From positions 1 through 64,000 of the forward strand of contig NZ_NSCM01000007.1 of NCBI RefSeq assembly GCF_003287735.1: a stretch of DNA of 64,000 nucleotides. Direction: 5' to 3'. Of the stretch, positions 55,820 to 64,000 are shown piece after piece. A program made the translations under genes and the position numbers. This DNA comes from Photorhabdus bodei. GTDB lineage: Bacteria; Pseudomonadota; Gammaproteobacteria; Enterobacterales; Enterobacteriaceae. The notes beneath the pieces are model-generated. The model made no database searches. It had not been told where the DNA came from and saw nothing but the letters and a program-made list of their open reading frames with translations. Each line of letters opens with the position of its first letter. The first letter of the stretch is position 1.

Positions 55820-57500
55820 CTATTTTTCCTCTTTATTAGAATGAATTTCAATATGCCGCTTCGGAGTTATTACTCGCAGATTATCGAGTCCATAAACAGA
55901 GCCATCATCTTTAATAAACTGAACATGATGTATTTCATATTTTTGTCTACTACCTACTTGCTCTAACTTAGGTGAATAAGGAGACAAACCGTTTTTCACA
56001 TCTTCTTAATTGGTTCTTTTAAATTGTTTAGACAACTCAGGATCATTACCAACCTCTTTCCAAAACGCCCTTCTGAAATCATCGAAGTTATTAAATGTCC
56101 TCCCTCGCAACTTATCCGCTATCTGACTGGGAATCGGTGCGCCCATATCTTATCCTGCAAGACTTAACCAGCTACCTTCAACTTTTTGTCCTCGACCAGT
56201 GACCACTCCCGGTTGATTTCGAGGGGTATTAAACATCACATAGATCGGTTTAATACCTAAATTGGCTGGAAATACCAGAATATAATCGCGGAAATCCTTC
56301 TCTTCCGGTATGGGCAACGATTCAATATCGCTACCCACTTTATCTGGAATCGGTAATACCGTTATCTGAGACGGAATAAACGGCTGTTCCTCATTCCCGG
56401 TATGCGGTGGAACCTTGAATTCCTGTTCGCTTGGTGTCCATAGAATCGTTGGCCGATTTTCTCCCTGTTCCCAGAACTCGTAATTACCGGTGGCCTGATT
56501 CAGTTTCATCATACGAACCGGCACTTTATCCAAGCCACTTTCCGGACTGACATGATACCCCTGAACCGCTATCCTGCCGCTTCTTTCATCTCTTATCCAG
56601 CGAAAACGAATACGGGTCGGCGCTTTACCAAACTGTTCTGCAATTTCACTAAGATGATGCTGGTTTAAGTAATCTTCTTCGCCTTCATTTAATCCGGATG
56701 AATAAAACAGCCCCATTAATCCGACTGTCAACGGATTTGGTACCGCCAGCCAGCGCCCGGCGCTGGTAATGCCGCCACCGATGTAACGCATTACCAACGC
56801 TTCACTATCTGCTATAGCGCCACGAGTAGTTGCAGCCACAGCGATAGCAGCAGCTTCCGCTTTATCTTTGCTGCCGCTAAGCCACCGTTTATACCACGGT
56901 AATTTTTTATCCTGCGATTTATCCGGTTTGGGTGGATGTTTGTTATCCTGCGGAGGCTGTTCAGGTTTTAATACCGTTACCGGAGCAGGAGATAACGGAA
57001 CCTGATATATCGCCATCCTACCAAAGTTATTTACCGGTTCAGTTTCCGTACCGGCATCAGTACAACCTTTACCCCTCTGGCGGGATTTGGCAAATACCGG
57101 GATCGGTGGAGGAGGTGCTTGTTTTACAGGCAGTGGTGAGGATTGGATATTTCCCACTTCCTTCACCGGTGACAAGAAATTTTGCGCGGTCATATGAGCA
57201 GGCGCTTGTTGACGAGGCTGATCCTGCTTCTCGTAACTGTCCCATCACGGAATTAATAAATCGGGACCGACAGGGACAAGTGCTAATACTATCCAATGTG
57301 CCAGCCAACTTACGCCCCATGTCAAACATATCTGTTACACCACCGACAATAATGTAAGTGCCGGGATGTTTACCACAGGTAACTTTATCTCCTTCACGAG
57401 CAGTTGCTCGCCCATTAAATGTCATGGTGTGATCACCAGTAATAATCTGGCCGCCGCAAGTTGTTTTATCACCAACCAGCAGGAAATACCCTATTGCCAT
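55820..57500 (-). pseudogene. PAAR-pyocin S-HNH DNase toxin gene with three lesions
   Basis: The gene begins at ATG 57500 with a PAAR domain (GDKTTCGGQIITGDHTM; VTCGKHPGTYIIVGG). Near 57240 the frame shifts by one base (CCGTGATGGGACAG). After it, SYEKQDQPRQQAP and MTAQNFLSPVK continue in another frame into the S-type pyocin domain (RIRFRWIRDERSGRIAVQGY). The frame then hits TAA 56150-56152, and again TAA 56006-56008, while the reading frame itself continues through a colicin E9-like HNH nuclease ([37 protein letters not shown]). Both stops replace what is Lys in relatives. The gene is a dead PAAR-delivered DNase, of the type exported by type VI secretion. Its immunity gene remains. Confidence 0.85.
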
Positions 57501-57952
57501 CTATTCACTTCTCCAGTGATTTATACATGAAGAGTGGTTCTAACTGAAATCATCATGTTTTCACCACTTATGGATTAATAAATGTTCAATTATGCAACAA
57601 ATTTCACTTAAAAGTATATAGGAGTATTCCGAAATTTATAGAAATGAAGTTGATTAATGCTGGTAATTCCTCATGTTTTATAACATTTTTGATACATTTT
57701 TTTATCAGAAGCGAATATCACGCATAAATTTGAAACCAATGACGATATTGATTTTACATGCAAGTGATTTCTGGGGACACAACATCAAATTGACAGGATT
57801 ATGGGGAAGGTTTTCTCAGTATAAAAGTTAGCTCTTTTTATATGAATCTTAATTAGATAAAAGTGCTGACCAAAAGGCCAGCACTTTATTACTAATCTAA
57901 AACAGCACCAAAGACACCGTTTAGAATAAGCAATAACTTGTTATCTTCAAAC
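57501..57952. other. Spacer between the accessory insert and ihfB
   Basis: This is 452 AT-rich bases with no gene that I can support. The ihfB terminator sits at 57861-57888. Confidence 0.6.
57861..57888 (-). terminator. Terminator of ihfB
   Basis: AAGTGCTGACC-AAAA-GGCCAGCACTT is an 11-bp stem with one mismatch. On the minus strand it is followed by TTATCT. It lies ~65 bases past the ihfB stop. Confidence 0.75.
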
Positions 57953-58237
57953 TTAATCGTAGATATTCACGCGATCACGCAACTCTTTGCCAGGTTTAAA
58001 ATGGGGAACGTATTTACCTTCCAGCTCCACTTTATCACCCGTTTTAGGGTTACGACCTACGCGCGGAGCACGGTAGTGAAGAGAAAAACTGCCGAATCCG
58101 CGCACCTCTATACGTTCACCATCTGCCAATGTTATTGCCATATGGTCGAGTATTTCTTTCACTGCATCTTCAACGGTTTTGGCCGAAATATGAGACTGCT
58201 GGCCAGCAAGTCTTTCAATTAATTCAGACTTGGTCAT
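57953..58237 (-). CDS. ihfB: IhfB, integration host factor beta
   Basis: This is a 94-residue DNABII protein, the length of E. coli IHF-beta. It starts [20 protein letters not shown] and includes [25 protein letters not shown], the DNA-bending arm. IHF bends DNA at sites for recombination, replication and transcription. It lies downstream of rpsA, as in E. coli. Confidence 0.98.
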   Translation of the reverse strand: MTKSELIERLAGQQSHISAKTVEDAVKEILDHMAITLADGERIEVRGFGSFSLHYRAPRVGRNPKTGDKVELEGKYVPHFKPGKELRDRVNIYD

Positions 58238-58263
58238 GAGTACCTCCCTAAACTACCGTACTT

Positions 58264-58285
58264 GGATAACACTTACGTGTTATCC
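58264..58285. other. Perfect hairpin between rpsA and ihfB
   Basis: GGATAACAC-TTAC-GTGTTATCC is a nine-bp stem with a four-base loop. It lies between the rpsA stop and the ihfB start. No T-run follows, so it may act as an RNA processing or attenuation site rather than a full terminator. Confidence 0.6.
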
Positions 58286-58302
58286 ACCGTTATTCACTCG
58301 AA

Positions 58303-59976
58303 TTATTCGCCTTTCGCTGCTTTGAAAGCTTCAGCCATTGCATTGTTTGCAAAGTTTGCGTCTTCTTGTTTGTTCACAGAAGCGATAGCGTCTTTCTCGT
58401 CAGCTTCGTCTTTAGCGCGAACAGACAGGTTGATAACGCGGTTTTTGCGATCAACACCAGTATATTTAGCTTCAACTGCATCACCCACGTTCAGAACCAG
58501 CGTTGCATCTTCAACACGGTCACGAGAAGCTTCTGATGCACGCAGGTAACCTTCAACGCCGTCAGCCAGTTCTACTGTCGCACCTTTAGCATCAACTGCG
58601 GTAACTTTACCAGTAACAATAGCACCTTTCTTGTTCACAGATAGGTAGTTATTGAATGGATCTTCTGCCAGTTGTTTAATGCCCAGAGAGATACGCTCAC
58701 GCTCTGCATCTACTTGCAGAACAACAGCCGCGATTTCATCGCCTTTTTTGTATTCACGAACGGCTTCTTCTCCAGCAACGTTCCAGGAGATGTCAGACAG
58801 GTGAACCAAGCCATCAATGCCGCCATCCAGACCAATGAAGATACCAAAGTCAGTAATAGACTTGATCTTACCTTCAACACGGTCATTTTTGTTGTGAGTT
58901 TCAGCAAATAGCTGCCAAGGGTTAGCTTTACACTGTTTCAGACCTAAGGAGATACGACGACGTTCTTCGTCGATATCCAGAACCATAACTTCCACAACGT
59001 CACCAACGTTAACCACTTTAGATGGGTGGATGTTTTTGTTGGTCCAGTCCATTTCTGAAACGTGTACCAGACCTTCAACGCCTTCTTCGATTTCCACGAA
59101 GCAACCGTAATCAGTCAGGTTAGTTACGCGACCAGTCAGTTTAGTACTTTCTGGATAACGCTTAGCGATTGCTACCCAAGGATCTTCGCCCAGTTGTTTC
59201 AGGCCCAGAGATACACGGGTACGCTCACGGTCAAATTTCAGTACTTTAACTGCGATTTCATCGCCCACATTGACGATTTCACTTGGATGTTTAACACGTT
59301 TCCAAGCCATATCAGTAATGTGTAGCAAGCCATCAACGCCACCCAGATCAACAAATGCGCCGTAGTCAGTCAGGTTCTTAACGATACCTTTAACTTCCAT
59401 ACCTTCTTGCAGGTTTTCCAGCAGTTGATCACGTTCCGCACTGTTTTCAGATTCGATAACAGCACGACGAGAAACCACGACGTTGTTGCGTTTCTGATCC
59501 AGTTTGATGACTTTAAACTCAAGCTCTTTACCTTCCAGGTGAGTTGTATCACGAACTGGACGAACATCAACCAGAGAACCAGGCAGGAATGCGCGGATAC
59601 CGTTCAGTTCAACAGTAAAACCGCCTTTTACTTTACCGTTGATGATGCCGGTAACTGTTTCTGCGTCTTCGTAAGCTTTTTCCAGCATCAGCCACGCTTC
59701 ATGGCGTTTTGCTTTCTCACGAGACAGAACAGTTTCACCAAAACCATCTTCAACAGCGTCTAGCGCAACATCAATTTCATCACCGACCTGGATTTCCAGC
59801 TCACCCTGAACATTTTTAAACTGTTCTACAGGAATAGCGGATTCTGATTTCAGACCTGCATCAACCAATACAACGTCTTTATCAATAGCAACAACGATGC
59901 CGCGAACGATAGCACCTGGACGAGTTTCAATAGATTGCAGGGATTCTTCAAAGAGTTGAGCAAAAGATTCTGTCAT
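58303..59976 (-). CDS. rpsA: RpsA, ribosomal protein S1
   Basis: This is a 557-residue protein, the exact E. coli length. It has six S1 repeats of the type [20 protein letters not shown] and [20 protein letters not shown]1 binds mRNA and feeds it to the 30S subunit. ATG 59976 ([12 protein letters not shown]) is the family start. The open frame extends 5 codons upstream. S1 represses its own mRNA through the leader, here 59977-60150. Confidence 0.98.
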   Translation of the reverse strand: MTESFAQLFEESLQSIETRPGAIVRGIVVAIDKDVVLVDAGLKSESAIPVEQFKNVQGELEIQVGDEIDVALDAVEDGFGETVLSREKAKRHEAWLMLEKAYEDAETVTGIINGKVKGGFTVELNGIRAFLPGSLVDVRPVRDTTHLEGKELEFKVIKLDQKRNNVVVSRRAVIESENSAERDQLLENLQEGMEVKGIVKNLTDYGAFVDLGGVDGLLHITDMAWKRVKHPSEIVNVGDEIAVKVLKFDRERTRVSLGLKQLGEDPWVAIAKRYPESTKLTGRVTNLTDYGCFVEIEEGVEGLVHVSEMDWTNKNIHPSKVVNVGDVVEVMVLDIDEERRRISLGLKQCKANPWQLFAETHNKNDRVEGKIKSITDFGIFIGLDGGIDGLVHLSDISWNVAGEEAVREYKKGDEIAAVVLQVDAERERISLGIKQLAEDPFNNYLSVNKKGAIVTGKVTAVDAKGATVELADGVEGYLRASEASRDRVEDATLVLNVGDAVEAKYTGVDRKNRVINLSVRAKDEADEKDAIASVNKQEDANFANNAMAEAFKAAKGE

Positions 59977-60156
59977 GTTAATGATCTTCAAGATTTTAAT
60001 TTAACGTCCATTTAGCTTCCCGCCGAATGGGGTTGTTTTACATGCCCTGCTACTATTCCCTGTAACAAGGTTGTTTGGTTTGCGGAAAAATTCGATACCC
60101 GCGTACCTAATTTTTAGTACATCGTCATCAATTATAAGCTAAAAACTTAAAATCGC

Positions 60157-60840
60157 TCAGGTAATTGAGAGAATTTTTTTCGCATAATTTAGCGCCTTGT
60201 CGATAACTTCTTCGATAGACATACTGGTTGAATCCAATATTAATGCATCTCCAGCCGGCGCTAACGGCGCAACTGCCCGGTTACGGTCGCGGTAATCACG
60301 TTCCTGTATCTCGGACAAAAGACATTCAAAGTTAACACTAAAGCCTTTTTCCTGCAACTGTAGCATACGTCTGCGCGCACGTTCTTCTGCACTGGCATCA
60401 AGGAATATTTTTACCGGGGCATCAGAAAACACCACAGTTCCCATATCACGGCCATCTGCAATCAAGCCCGGTGCAACCCGAAAAGCACGCTGACGCCGTA
60501 ACAAGGCTTCACGAACTCGTGGAAAAGCAGCCGCCTTCGAGGCAGTATTGCCGACCGTCTCGGTCCGGATCTCATTACTGACATCCTCGCCCTCAAGCAT
60601 CACACTGAGCTTCCCTTTTCTCGGGACAAAGCGCACATCAAGATTAGCAGCCAGAGGAACTAACGCGTCTTCAGACTGGATATCCACCTGATGATGAATC
60701 GCTGCCAGTGCCAACACTCGATAAATAGCACCTGAATCAAGCAGTTGCCAGCCTAAGGCCTCTGCCAGTGCCTGGCATAATGTTCCTTTACCCGCACCGC
60801 TTGGCCCATCAACAGTTATTACTGGGGCTATCGCCACCAT
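60157..60840 (-). CDS. cmk: Cmk, cytidylate kinase
   Basis: This is a 227-residue nucleotide kinase converting CMP/dCMP to the diphosphates. The P-loop [14 protein letters not shown] starts near residue 10. The CMP-binding [16 protein letters not shown] is near 126. The order aroA-cmk-rpsA-ihfB matches enterobacteria; E. coli ycaL, between aroA and cmk, is absent here. Confidence 0.97.
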   Translation of the reverse strand: MVAIAPVITVDGPSGAGKGTLCQALAEALGWQLLDSGAIYRVLALAAIHHQVDIQSEDALVPLAANLDVRFVPRKGKLSVMLEGEDVSNEIRTETVGNTASKAAAFPRVREALLRRQRAFRVAPGLIADGRDMGTVVFSDAPVKIFLDASAEERARRRMLQLQEKGFSVNFECLLSEIQERDYRDRNRAVAPLAPAGDALILDSTSMSIEEVIDKALNYAKKILSIT

Positions 60841-61019
60841 TATTGTTCTCCTTTAGCATGGCAAGTTAACACTTCACCAGATGCTGAATATTTACTCAAT
60901 AAAATAATCAATATCTGCCGTTTATTATACGCACTCACAGAGTGAACGAAATAAGCGTATGCCATGTAGATAGATTTTGATCAAAGAAATACGCTTTATT
61001 AAATCATAATAATCGATAA

Positions 61020-62306
61020 TTATGACTTTCGCTGGCTTAATCTCTCCAATTGATTGAAATAATCAGGAAAGGTCTTTGCTGTACAACCTGGATCGAGAAT
61101 GGTAACCGGTGTATCGGACAGCGCCACCAACGAGAAACACATCGCCATTCGATGATCATTATAGGTACCAATTTCAGCAGGTAACAATCTTGGTGGTGGT
61201 GTGATGCGAATGTAATCACTCCCCTCTTCCACCTCTGCACCGACTTTACGCAATTCAGTTGCCATCGCATGCAGCCGATCCGTCTCTTTTACCCGCCAGT
61301 TGTATATATTGCGAATGACGGTCTCCCCTGCCGCAAACAACGCAGTGGTTGCAATGGTCATAGCTGCATCAGGGATCTCATTCATGTCCATATCAATGCC
61401 AGTGAGAGAGCCTCGTTCACATTCAACAAAGTCATCACCCCAACGAATTTTCGCCCCCATTTTCTCCAGCACATTGGCAAATTTGATATCCCCTTGAAGG
61501 CTATTTTTACCAATTCCGGTCACCCGCACAGTACCACCTTTAATTGCCGCCGCCGCCAGAAAATAGGAAGCAGAAGAGGCATCACCTTCAACCAAATAGT
61601 GCCCCGGAGAAACGTATTGCTGTCGGCCTTTAATGTGGAAAATCTGATATTGATCGTGATTTACGGTAATACCAAAACTTTTCATCAATGCCAGAGTGAT
61701 ATCAATATAAGGTTTGGAAACCAATTCCCCTTGAATATGAATCTCAGAATCATTTTCCGCCAATGGCGCAGCCATCAGCAATGCGGTCAAAAATTGGCTG
61801 GAAACCCGACCATCTACCGTCACTTTGCCGCCAACACCCCCCCCTTTGACGTGTAACGGCGGATAATTTTCCTGCTCCAGATAATCAATTTCTGCGCCCC
61901 CTTGACGCAAAGCATCCACCAGATGACCAATCGGGCGCTCTTTCATCCGGGGTTCGCCGGTAAGAACGATGTCATTTTTGCCCAAGCATAACGCGGCGGT
62001 TAGGGGACGCATTGCCGTGCCGGCATTACCCAGAAACAGTTCTATCGGGCCTTTATGAGTAATCAACCCACCAATACCATCAACTTCACAACGGGTACGA
62101 TCATCAGATAAACGATAACTGACACCCAACGCAGCCAAAGCATTGAGCATATGGCGAATATCATCACTGTCCAACAAGTTAGTTAAGCAGGTAGTACCTT
62201 TGGCGAAAGCCGCCAGTAATAACGCACGGTTAGAAACACTTTTTGACCCCGGCAGGTTAATAGTTCCATTAATGGAGGAAATAGGTTGTAGCATCAGGGA
62301 TTGCAT
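61020..62306 (-). CDS. aroA: AroA, EPSP synthase
   Basis: This is a 428-residue 3-phosphoshikimate 1-carboxyvinyltransferase of the shikimate pathway. Diagnostic blocks are [19 protein letters not shown] near residue 18 and [16 protein letters not shown] near 91. [13 protein letters not shown] [17 protein letters not shown] is near 380. It is the second gene of the serC-aroA operon. Confidence 0.98.
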   Translation of the reverse strand: MQSLMLQPISSINGTINLPGSKSVSNRALLLAAFAKGTTCLTNLLDSDDIRHMLNALAALGVSYRLSDDRTRCEVDGIGGLITHKGPIELFLGNAGTAMRPLTAALCLGKNDIVLTGEPRMKERPIGHLVDALRQGGAEIDYLEQENYPPLHVKGGGVGGKVTVDGRVSSQFLTALLMAAPLAENDSEIHIQGELVSKPYIDITLALMKSFGITVNHDQYQIFHIKGRQQYVSPGHYLVEGDASSASYFLAAAAIKGGTVRVTGIGKNSLQGDIKFANVLEKMGAKIRWGDDFVECERGSLTGIDMDMNEIPDAAMTIATTALFAAGETVIRNIYNWRVKETDRLHAMATELRKVGAEVEEGSDYIRITPPPRLLPAEIGTYNDHRMAMCFSLVALSDTPVTILDPGCTAKTFPDYFNQLERLSQRKS

Positions 62307-62402
62307 AAATAACGGGCTCTCCGATTCTCAATTAGGTTATTTTTAATTATAAGTGAGTCATTGTTACGTTTGAGGAAATATTTTTTTCTACCCTGAGATA
62401 GG

Positions 62403-62422
62403 CCGGGAACCATTGTTCCCGG
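62403..62422. other. serC-aroA intergenic hairpin
   Basis: CCGGGAAC-CATT-GTTCCCGG is a perfect eight-bp stem between serC and aroA. A partial terminator or attenuator at this place would lower aroA expression relative to serC. Confidence 0.65.
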
Positions 62423-62435
62423 TAAAGTTGACAAA

Positions 62436-63524
62436 TCAGCCGTTACGACGCTCAAAATCAGCCATAAAATCAACTAAAGCCTGAACCCCTTCGACAGGCA
62501 TTGCATTATAAATAGAAGCACGCATACCGCCGGAAACCCGGTGACCTTTCAATGCCTGCAACCCTTGCGCATCTGCTTCTGCCAGAAATTTGCTGTCCAG
62601 TGAGGCATCAGCCGTCTTGAACGGCACATTCATCAGGGAACGATCTTCAAGGACGACTTGGTTATGGTAGAAATCACTGTTATCAATGGCATTATAAAGT
62701 AACTCAGCCTTAGCACGGTTACGTTTTGCCATCTCTTGTACCCCGCCTTGCTCTTTCATCCACTTGAAGACCAAACCAGAGAGATACCAGGCAAACGTTG
62801 GCGGCGTGTTGAACATGGAGTCATTCTCTGCCAGCACCGTATAATCAAGAATAGACGGGGTTTCTTTACGGGCTTTGCCTAATAAATCTTCATGAACAAT
62901 AACCAGTGTGAGCCCCGCCGGACCAATATTTTTCTGCGCTCCAGCATAAATCATGCCATAACGGCTAACATCTAACGGCCCGGAAAGAATAGAGGAAGAG
63001 TAATCCGCAATAATAATTTTATTATCATCAAAATCTGGATCTTTATGAATTGCGATACCATCAATGGTTTCATTCGGGCAATAATGGACATAAGCCGCAT
63101 CATTACTTAATAACCATTCACTCATTGGTTTAACGCCTTTCAAGCCATTAATTTCGGTTTTGATATTAATCACATTCGGCGTGCAATATTTTTCTGCTTC
63201 TTTGACTGCACATTCAGCCCAGTAACCGCCATCAATATAATCAGCTTTAACATTATCACCCAGCAGGTTCATTGGGATAGCGGCAAATTGACCACGGGCG
63301 CCACCATGGCAGAACAATACCTTATAGTTTTCAGGCACTGACAATAGATCTCGCAGATCATTTTCAGCTTCCTTTGCCACTGCGACAAATTCCTTACCTC
63401 GGTGACTGATCTCCATAATTGAAGTCCCAATACCATGCCAGTTACAGAGCTCTTGTTCAGCTCTACGCAATACTTCGACCGGTAACATAGCGGGACCTGA
63501 ACTGAAATTATATACCTGATTCAT
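62436..63524 (-). CDS. serC: SerC, phosphoserine aminotransferase
   Basis: This is a 362-residue PLP enzyme of serine and pyridoxine synthesis. The start [20 protein letters not shown] and the catalytic Lys198 in [13 protein letters not shown] are visible. The length equals E. coli SerC (362). It is the first gene of the serC-aroA operon. Confidence 0.98.
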   Translation of the reverse strand: MNQVYNFSSGPAMLPVEVLRRAEQELCNWHGIGTSIMEISHRGKEFVAVAKEAENDLRDLLSVPENYKVLFCHGGARGQFAAIPMNLLGDNVKADYIDGGYWAECAVKEAEKYCTPNVINIKTEINGLKGVKPMSEWLLSNDAAYVHYCPNETIDGIAIHKDPDFDDNKIIIADYSSSILSGPLDVSRYGMIYAGAQKNIGPAGLTLVIVHEDLLGKARKETPSILDYTVLAENDSMFNTPPTFAWYLSGLVFKWMKEQGGVQEMAKRNRAKAELLYNAIDNSDFYHNQVVLEDRSLMNVPFKTADASLDSKFLAEADAQGLQALKGHRVSGGMRASIYNAMPVEGVQALVDFMADFERRNG

Positions 63525-63695
63525 TTACCTCACCTTATTCTGACGAAATAACAATGATTGATAACAATAAATAATCTGATATATCGGTTGTACCATTCCC
63601 ATTTCATTGCTGCAATGGTTATTCAAACGTTGAACAAAACTATCGCAAAAATAGCCAATAAACTTGTTCATTCAGCGCTATTACAGATGAGCCGC

Positions 63696-64000
63696 TTATT
63701 TTTTACCTTTTTTATCTACAGCTATGAGAGGAAGGAATAATGTGAAATGGCGAATCGGGTAAGCAATAAAGCCATGATGTCGGTAAAATCGCACTGCATT
63801 ATCATCTTTTGCATCAACAAGCAGCGCATAAGACGCAATTTCGGCACGAATGGTCCTCTCAATAGCATCAGCTAGCAATGCTCCACCGAGTCCCTGATTT
63901 CTAAATGCCTGATCAACGGCCAACCTCCCCATCCGTACTGCCGGCACTGTTGGGTATCGTGGCAGTTTCTTAATAGTAACCGTAGGGAGGTTGGTCAACT
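63696..64000 (-). CDS. GNAT acetyltransferase, partial at the window edge
   Basis: The C-terminal ~100 residues of a GNAT protein are visible: RMGRLAVDQAFRNQGLGGALL (acetyl-CoA loop with QGLGG) and YALLVDAKDDNAVRFYRHHGF. The frame is open to the right edge, so the N-terminus and start lie outside. This sub-type is the TacT-like toxin family; a DUF1778 antitoxin gene would be expected just upstream, outside the window. Confidence 0.85.
   Translation of the reverse strand, partial: LTNLPTVTIKKLPRYPTVPAVRMGRLAVDQAFRNQGLGGALLADAIERTIRAEIASYALLVDAKDDNAVRFYRHHGFIAYPIRHFTLFLPLIAVDKKGKK

Noticed and set aside
61269..61856. 195-codon plus-strand frame inside aroA
   Set aside because: It is the antisense shadow of aroA, with no start context.

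Overview
This is a chromosomal window from an insect-pathogenic enterobacterium, almost certainly Photorhabdus. The evidence is the tandem Photorhabdus virulence cassettes (PVCs, extracellular contractile injection systems), a CNF-like Pnf effector, a photopexin-type haemopexin protein, many 127-bp ERIC elements, and a conserved enterobacterial core block (cmoM-mukFEB, elyC, kdsB-ycaR, lpxK, msbA, comEC, ihfB, rpsA, cmk, aroA, serC).

Bases 1-8001 are the end of one PVC cassette. An IS10-like element cuts pvc14. pvc15 and pvc16 are intact. A payload block follows: a candidate ADP-ribosyltransferase, an effector split by ERIC elements at both ends, and the CNF1-like deamidase Pnf. A decayed tacAT toxin-antitoxin pair closes the region. 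Bases 8002-29931 are a second, structurally complete cassette (pvc1-pvc16). It has an ops/RfaH-like leader, a relic of an extra sheath gene, and one payload resembling ExoY-type nucleotidyl cyclases. Bases 29932-32495 look like a third cassette that collapsed: a pvc1 leader and start codon are joined directly to a pvc12/pvc13 spacer and a tail-collar fibre gene. A haemopexin protein with a C-terminal LecB-like lectin domain follows.

Bases 32500-37870 are an accessory stretch. It has Rpn-type nuclease genes with a 12-bp tandem repeat, an orphan Phd/YefM antitoxin and an HTH gene. It also has a minus-strand locus that I read as a Shiga-toxin-family toxin. The A subunit has the catalytic residues, the A1/A2 disulfide loop and an A2-like tail. 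Two small secreted proteins are encoded upstream; one resembles the Shiga B subunit but is cut by an ERIC element. This is the most surprising content of the window.

Bases 37874-52472 and 57953-63524 follow E. coli-like gene order on the minus strand. They are separated by about 5.5 kb of accessory DNA between comEC and ihfB. That insert holds a tandem ERIC pair, a 2OG-Fe(II) oxygenase plus LysE exporter pair, a damaged HepT/MntA pair, and a PAAR/pyocin/HNH toxin gene with one frameshift and two nonsense codons beside an intact immunity gene. A GNAT gene runs off the right edge.

Eight full ERIC copies are present. In three of the four places where an ERIC touches a coding end, I could show by hand that removing 125 bp and keeping one TA restores or completes the reading frame. 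All family assignments come from reading motifs and from memory of the families; no database search was run.
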